Shown: piece after piece, positions 20,417 to 24,207 of the stretch
Position numbering within the stretch: position 1 is the first letter of the stretch
How the letters are laid out: each line of letters starts with the position of its first letter
Source: a virus
DNA: 24,207 nt
Virus record (IMG/VR): IMGVR_UViG_3300027499_000325
Coordinates: 1-24,207 of that record
Direction: 5' to 3' (one strand)
Notes under the pieces: generated by a model
Told to the model about the DNA's origin: nothing
Seen by the model: the letters and a program-made list of their open reading frames with translations, nothing else
Database searches by the model: none
Made by a program: the position numbers and the translations under genes

Positions 20417-22674
20417 CGCTACATATCACACACGTTATCAAGCGTGATGGGCAGATTCAAGAGTTTAAGAAAGAGAAGCTAGACCATTGGGCACAGTGGG
20501 CTAGTAATGAGTTAGGTATTGACTGGGAAGATGTTAGCAAGAGTGCGTTCCTTCGCTGTGAAAACTACTGCAAGACCTCTGACCTACAGAATGCAATGAT
20601 TGACGCTTGTATTGATAAAGAATCAACAGCACATCAGAAAATGGCAGGAAGGCTCTTAATTGGTGATATTTACCATCGGTTGTTTAACGGTGTCATCCCG
20701 TCAGTAAAAGAGCAGCACAATCGCACTGTGGCTCTCGGAATGGTGAAGAAATTAGAATACAGCGATGGTGAATGGCATGAAATTGAGAAGATGATTGACC
20801 ATTCTCGAGACATGAAGTTAAAGCATTCACAGGTAGTGCAACTGTGTAATAAGTTCGGATTAAAGAGTGCTGTCACTGGTGAATTGTACGAAACACCGCA
20901 GTTCTTGTTCATGCGTCAAGCGTTATTCTATGGTAGCCAATTGCCTAAAGAACGGCGACTAAAAGATATTAAAGAGATTTACAACCGTCTTAGCCAAGAG
21001 AAGTTATGTGCCCCGACACCTAACCATCTGTATGTTGGGACAACAAGAGGCACAGCACCATCATGTGTTGTTGTACGAAGTGAGGATGATTTACCATCCA
21101 TGTCAGCATTAAATCAGGCTGTGTGGAGTTGTAGTGCTACAGGAAGCGGCTTAGGGGCTAGCATGTCTATCCGTAGTCCTAAAGACCCTGTGCGCAACAC
21201 TACAATCGAGCATAACGGGAAGTTAGAGTATTACCGTACCGTAATGACCTTAGCACGAGCTAATCAACAGGCAGGCCGTAGCGGGGCAGTAACGATGCAC
21301 TACACTTGCCTTGATCCTGAAGTAATGGACATTGCTCGTATGCGTAACCCTACGACAGTTGACCAGAAACGACTTGGCGAAATGGATTTTAGCTTTGGTT
21401 CTAATGCTGCCTTTGCTGATGCAGTGCGTGAAAACAAAGATTGGATGTTGGTAAGTGTATTGTATGCACCACGTCTTTGGGAATTGCTGTATCAACCAGA
21501 CAAAGAGAAGTTTTTGGAAGAATACAACAAGGTATTGGCAGATGAGAAAATCCCTAAGAAATTGGTGAATGCACGGAAAATTTTATTGACTGTCCTTCGT
21601 GAAGCAATCGAAACACGTCAATATGAGCATTTTACTGATGAGATGAATCGCCATACACCATTCTTGGACACAATCTACAGTAGCAATTTATGTCAAGAAA
21701 TTTTCCTTCCAACGTCAGGGTATAAGCAAGGTCAGAAAGGGTTAGACAATGTTAATCCTGATGAAGGCGGTGAAATTGCAACATGCAACTTGTGTGGTAT
21801 CAACGTGGCAAACATTGACGGTGATGAGGATTATGAACTAACAGCGTATTATGCTTTGCTAATGATTATGGTCAACATCCTTACATCTCACTACCCGTTT
21901 AAGCAGATGGAAGAAACGAGTATTAGCCGGATGTCTGCTGGTGTCAGTATCTTAAACTTAGCTCATCTGATGGCTAAGAACGGAATGAAGTATAGTGATA
22001 TTTGGGGCAAGAAGTTTGTTCACCGCCTTGCTGAGACGCATAGTTATTTCTTACACAAGGCAGCGTTAAAACTTGGTAAAGAGTTTGGTAACGCTAAATG
22101 GGTCGGAAAAACAAAATACCCTAGCGGATGGCTTCCTATTGATACACGGAACGAGAAGGCTAAAGCAATTGCACATCAGCCTTTGAAACGTGATTGGGAA
22201 ACACTACGGAAAGAGATTGTAGAAAATGGTGGTATTGCTTTCTCTGTATTAGAAACTGCTGTACCTTCTGAGAGTAGCAGTATTGCTCAAGATAGCTGCA
22301 ATGGCCTTTACCCTATCCGTGAAGGCATTATTACCAAGAAGGATGGTAAGAAAGTGGTTCAATGGATTGCACCACAGTGGGAGGAATTGCAAGACCAATA
22401 CGAGAAGGCATTTACCATCTCAACAAAAGATATGACTGACCTATACGCTATTGTGCAATGTTTTACTGGTCAAGGTATCAGTGCAGACTATTACATGGCA
22501 CATAAGCGTGATGAGAATGGTAAGATTGTCGTGTCTGGTAAGCAGCTAATCAAAGACTGGTTATACCGTCAAGAAATGGGAATGAAGTCTCGTTACTACA
22601 TTAACCATTCAACAAACGGTGTATATCAGCAAGCAGAGGCTACTAGTTGTTCATCAGGTGGTTGTACGTTATAA
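20413..22674 (+). CDS. nrdA: Class Ia ribonucleoside-diphosphate reductase, alpha subunit
   Basis: This 753-residue catalytic subunit reduces NDPs to dNDPs. An ATP-cone (HVIKRDGQIQEFKKEKL, residues ~6-22) gives it the potential for overall activity control. Active-site residues are present: C218 (APSCVVV) and C458 (ATCNLC) as the redox pair, and N425-C427-E429 (NLCQE) for radical chemistry. Y728-Y729 (RYYINH) form the radical relay. C746/C751 in the tail CSSGGCTL match the E. coli CESGACKI shuttle, so thioredoxin or glutaredoxin reduction is expected. nrdB follows after a 51-nt gap holding a hairpin. Confidence 0.97.
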   Translation: MTLHITHVIKRDGQIQEFKKEKLDHWAQWASNELGIDWEDVSKSAFLRCENYCKTSDLQNAMIDACIDKESTAHQKMAGRLLIGDIYHRLFNGVIPSVKEQHNRTVALGMVKKLEYSDGEWHEIEKMIDHSRDMKLKHSQVVQLCNKFGLKSAVTGELYETPQFLFMRQALFYGSQLPKERRLKDIKEIYNRLSQEKLCAPTPNHLYVGTTRGTAPSCVVVRSEDDLPSMSALNQAVWSCSATGSGLGASMSIRSPKDPVRNTTIEHNGKLEYYRTVMTLARANQQAGRSGAVTMHYTCLDPEVMDIARMRNPTTVDQKRLGEMDFSFGSNAAFADAVRENKDWMLVSVLYAPRLWELLYQPDKEKFLEEYNKVLADEKIPKKLVNARKILLTVLREAIETRQYEHFTDEMNRHTPFLDTIYSSNLCQEIFLPTSGYKQGQKGLDNVNPDEGGEIATCNLCGINVANIDGDEDYELTAYYALLMIMVNILTSHYPFKQMEETSISRMSAGVSILNLAHLMAKNGMKYSDIWGKKFVHRLAETHSYFLHKAALKLGKEFGNAKWVGKTKYPSGWLPIDTRNEKAKAIAHQPLKRDWETLRKEIVENGGIAFSVLETAVPSESSSIAQDSCNGLYPIREGIITKKDGKKVVQWIAPQWEELQDQYEKAFTISTKDMTDLYAIVQCFTGQGISADYYMAHKRDENGKIVVSGKQLIKDWLYRQEMGMKSRYYINHSTNGVYQQAEATSCSSGGCTL

Positions 22675-22685
22675 TCTGCAATCAA

Positions 22686-22714
22686 GAGGGAGGTAAATTG
22701 CCTCCCTTGTTTCT
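22686..22714 (+). terminator. Terminator-like hairpin between nrdA and nrdB
   Basis: AGGGAGG (22687-22693) pairs with CCTCCCT (22701-22707) across a 7-nt loop, with a G-T pair extending it to 8 bp. The following TTGTTTCT is a poor T tract. It probably acts as an attenuator or processing stem setting the nrdA:nrdB ratio rather than as a full stop. Confidence 0.6.
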
Positions 22715-22725
22715 CAGGAGATGTG

Positions 22726-23781
22726 ATGTTTAATTTTGATAAAAAGATTGGTGAAGGAAGTGAGATTTTCTTTGGTAAGCCTAAAGGGATTTACGACACA
22801 ATCGTTGTCTCTCATCCTCGCTTACAAGAGTTGTACCTAGCGCAACGAGCAACAGACTGGATGCACAATGAGTTTGATTTAAGTAAAGACCGTGAACAGC
22901 TACGTTCACTTGATAAAGGTACACGAGACCTGATGCTGTATAACATCCTGTTTCAGTGGCATCTTGACAGTGTAGCAGCAGATAACCTGTTTCCATTGTT
23001 TGCACCATTCCTCACCAACAGTGAAGCAAGTAGCCTGTTCTCGTTGAATACAAGCATGGAGTATGTTCACTCTATGACTTACTCAGAGATTGTCAGACAA
23101 TGTATCCCAGACCATGAGGAATTGGAAAAATTCATCCAAGACATTGAGCAAGTACGGAAACGGTTAGAGCCTATATTTGGGATTCTTGGTAAACTGAGCA
23201 ATGTAGGATGTCTCTACAAACTAGGGAGAATGTCTGAGAATGGGTGTTACCCTACATTGATAAAAGGGCTTGTGACATGGTGGTGCATGGAGCGTATCCA
23301 GTTCATGTCATCCTTTGCTAAAACATTCGGTGTGGTACGTACTGGCACACTGCAAGGTGTTGGTAATTATGTTCAGAAGATCATGCTTGATGAGCTGAAC
23401 ATCCATGCTGAGACAATGAAGTATGTTATTCAGCATGAGATGAAAACTAACCCTAAGCAGTGGAAAGATTTAGAAAACAGCCTAAGAAAGATTGTTGACA
23501 CTTTTGTTCAAGGTGAATATGATTGGATTGACTTTGTTTTGAGTGATGGTCGTGGTGTATCAGGGTTATCTAATACGCTACTGAAGATGTGGGTAGATTA
23601 CAATGCTGATGATGTTTACGTTACACTGTTTGGTGATAGCAAAAAACAAGTTGACAACCCATTAAAGTGGATGGATAATTGGCTCAATCCAGACAAGATT
23701 CAAACAGCTAACCAAGAGATTGCTAATGGTAATTATCTTCTAGGCGTTGTTGTTGATGATGTTGATGGAGAGATTGTCTAA
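22726..23781 (+). CDS. nrdB: Class Ia ribonucleoside-diphosphate reductase, beta subunit
   Basis: This 351-residue radical-bearing subunit pairs with nrdA. The first helix pair shows D81, then E112-xx-H115-xxx-Y119 (EYVHSMTY), the same spacing as E. coli E115, H118 and radical Tyr122. The second set is E189 (MERIQF) and DELNIH (E223, H227). Here Glu and His are four apart instead of three, a variation to note. ATG 22726 has AGGAG 5 nt upstream. A GTG one codon earlier is possible. A hairpin separates it from nrdA, and the next gene starts 16 nt after its stop. Confidence 0.95.
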   Translation: MFNFDKKIGEGSEIFFGKPKGIYDTIVVSHPRLQELYLAQRATDWMHNEFDLSKDREQLRSLDKGTRDLMLYNILFQWHLDSVAADNLFPLFAPFLTNSEASSLFSLNTSMEYVHSMTYSEIVRQCIPDHEELEKFIQDIEQVRKRLEPIFGILGKLSNVGCLYKLGRMSENGCYPTLIKGLVTWWCMERIQFMSSFAKTFGVVRTGTLQGVGNYVQKIMLDELNIHAETMKYVIQHEMKTNPKQWKDLENSLRKIVDTFVQGEYDWIDFVLSDGRGVSGLSNTLLKMWVDYNADDVYVTLFGDSKKQVDNPLKWMDNWLNPDKIQTANQEIANGNYLLGVVVDDVDGEIV

Positions 23782-23797
23782 CAAAGAAAGGCATCAA

Positions 23798-24076
23798 ATG
23801 AGTGATATTAAGAAGGAAGTAAGAGAGCTAATGTTCCATGCAGCGTTTTGCGAAACAAAGTGGGAATGTGGTATCACAGGTGAGAAATTTGAGATGCCTG
23901 ATGATTATGGTAAAAGACACTACTTCAAGTTTGGCCAATCTTTTATCGATCTAGGTGATGGATATTATTCAAGATACGGCGGTAATCCAGTATGCACAGA
24001 ACGGCCGTTTCAAGATGCACTAGACATGCTTAGAGAAATTTACGATGAATTGGAAAAGAAAGGTAATGAAGAATGA
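23798..24076 (+). CDS. Hypothetical protein, 92 residues
   Basis: The start at MSDIKKEV has AAAGG 6 nt upstream. A short N-terminal helix precedes a strand-rich aromatic middle (HYFKFGQSFIDLGDGYYSRYGG) and a long acidic C-terminal helix (DALDMLREIYDELEKKGNEE). There are three cysteines but no zinc-binding pattern. No family is recognised. It overlaps the next gene by ATGA. Confidence 0.7.
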   Translation: MSDIKKEVRELMFHAAFCETKWECGITGEKFEMPDDYGKRHYFKFGQSFIDLGDGYYSRYGGNPVCTERPFQDALDMLREIYDELEKKGNEE

Positions 24077-24207
24077 ACAAAATACTTCAAAAATGCGAGA
24101 AAATAGTTGGCATATTTCTCGATGATGAGCGTTTTCCGCAAGATGTTACTTGGGTAGAGTACAAAAGCAATATAGAATGGATTGTTGTAAGAAATAGTGT
24201 AGAATTT
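24073..24207 (+). CDS. Hypothetical protein, 3' part outside window (partial)
   Basis: The frame opens at ATG 24073, overlapping the previous stop, and runs 45 codons to the edge (starts MNKILQKCEKIVG). Its ribosome site is the AAAGG 10-14 nt upstream. No function can be assigned from this piece. Confidence 0.55.
   Translation, partial: MNKILQKCEKIVGIFLDDERFPQDVTWVEYKSNIEWIVVRNSVEF

Noticed and set aside
1-24207. tRNA genes
   Set aside because: No cloverleaf with a convincing T-arm and acceptor stem was seen by eye. A tRNAscan-SE run would settle it.

Overview
The window looks like the replication and nucleotide-metabolism half of a lytic, tailed dsDNA phage of a Gram-negative, probably gammaproteobacterial host. 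It carries T7-type replication genes: a primase-helicase, a family A DNA polymerase of T7 length, a 5'-3' exonuclease, an HNH nuclease and an SSB-like protein ending in DDDIPF. Class Ia ribonucleotide reductase, ThyX, a dNMP kinase, a MazG-like enzyme, a DNA ligase and an RNA ligase accompany them. No integrase, structural gene or phage RNA polymerase is seen. Several good sigma70-type promoters suggest that the host polymerase transcribes these genes. The taxonomic placement is inference from gene content only.

Layout. Positions 1-8579 are a leftward (minus-strand) arm. Reading from its promoter end, it holds primase-helicase, a second strong promoter, a small protein, a secreted SleB-type hydrolase, three small or MazG genes, a zinc-cluster protein, ThyX, dNMP kinase, a Rha/KilAC protein, DNA ligase and a hypothetical. 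Terminators followed at once by new sigma70 promoters divide the arm at 2171-2243 and 202-302. Positions 8580-9133 are a divergent control region with promoters facing both ways. Its middle has 12-bp inverted repeats, phased AATTTT tracts and an AT-rich block, making it a candidate origin. Positions 9134-24207 are the rightward arm: a winged-helix protein, a second Rha/KilAC paralogue, DNA polymerase, small proteins, an RNA ligase locus, SSB, exonuclease, HNH nuclease, metallophosphoesterase, small proteins and nrdA-nrdB.

The most unusual stretch is 11.2-16 kb, which carries two different mobile insertions. The first is a compact, ORF-less group I intron of 250 nt. It sits exactly between the His and Asp codons of polymerase motif C, and removing it restores a 705-residue T7-like enzyme. 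A full group IA fold (P1-P9, with P7.1/P7.2 and P10) can be drawn by hand. The second is a GIY-YIG/NUMOD3 homing endonuclease gene that has split an RNA ligase gene. The original first ~40 codons remain upstream as a stub. The downstream ligase has a diverged replacement 5' end whose codon use resembles the endonuclease. The endonuclease itself carries a 2-nt frameshift in its GIY segment.

Most genes overlap by ATGA/TAATG or sit within a few bases of each other, so both arms look like translationally coupled operons. Together they would make dNTPs (NrdAB, ThyX, dNMP kinase, MazG), copy DNA (primase-helicase, polymerase, SSB, ligase) and process nucleic acid ends (exonuclease, HNH, metallophosphoesterase, RNA ligase).
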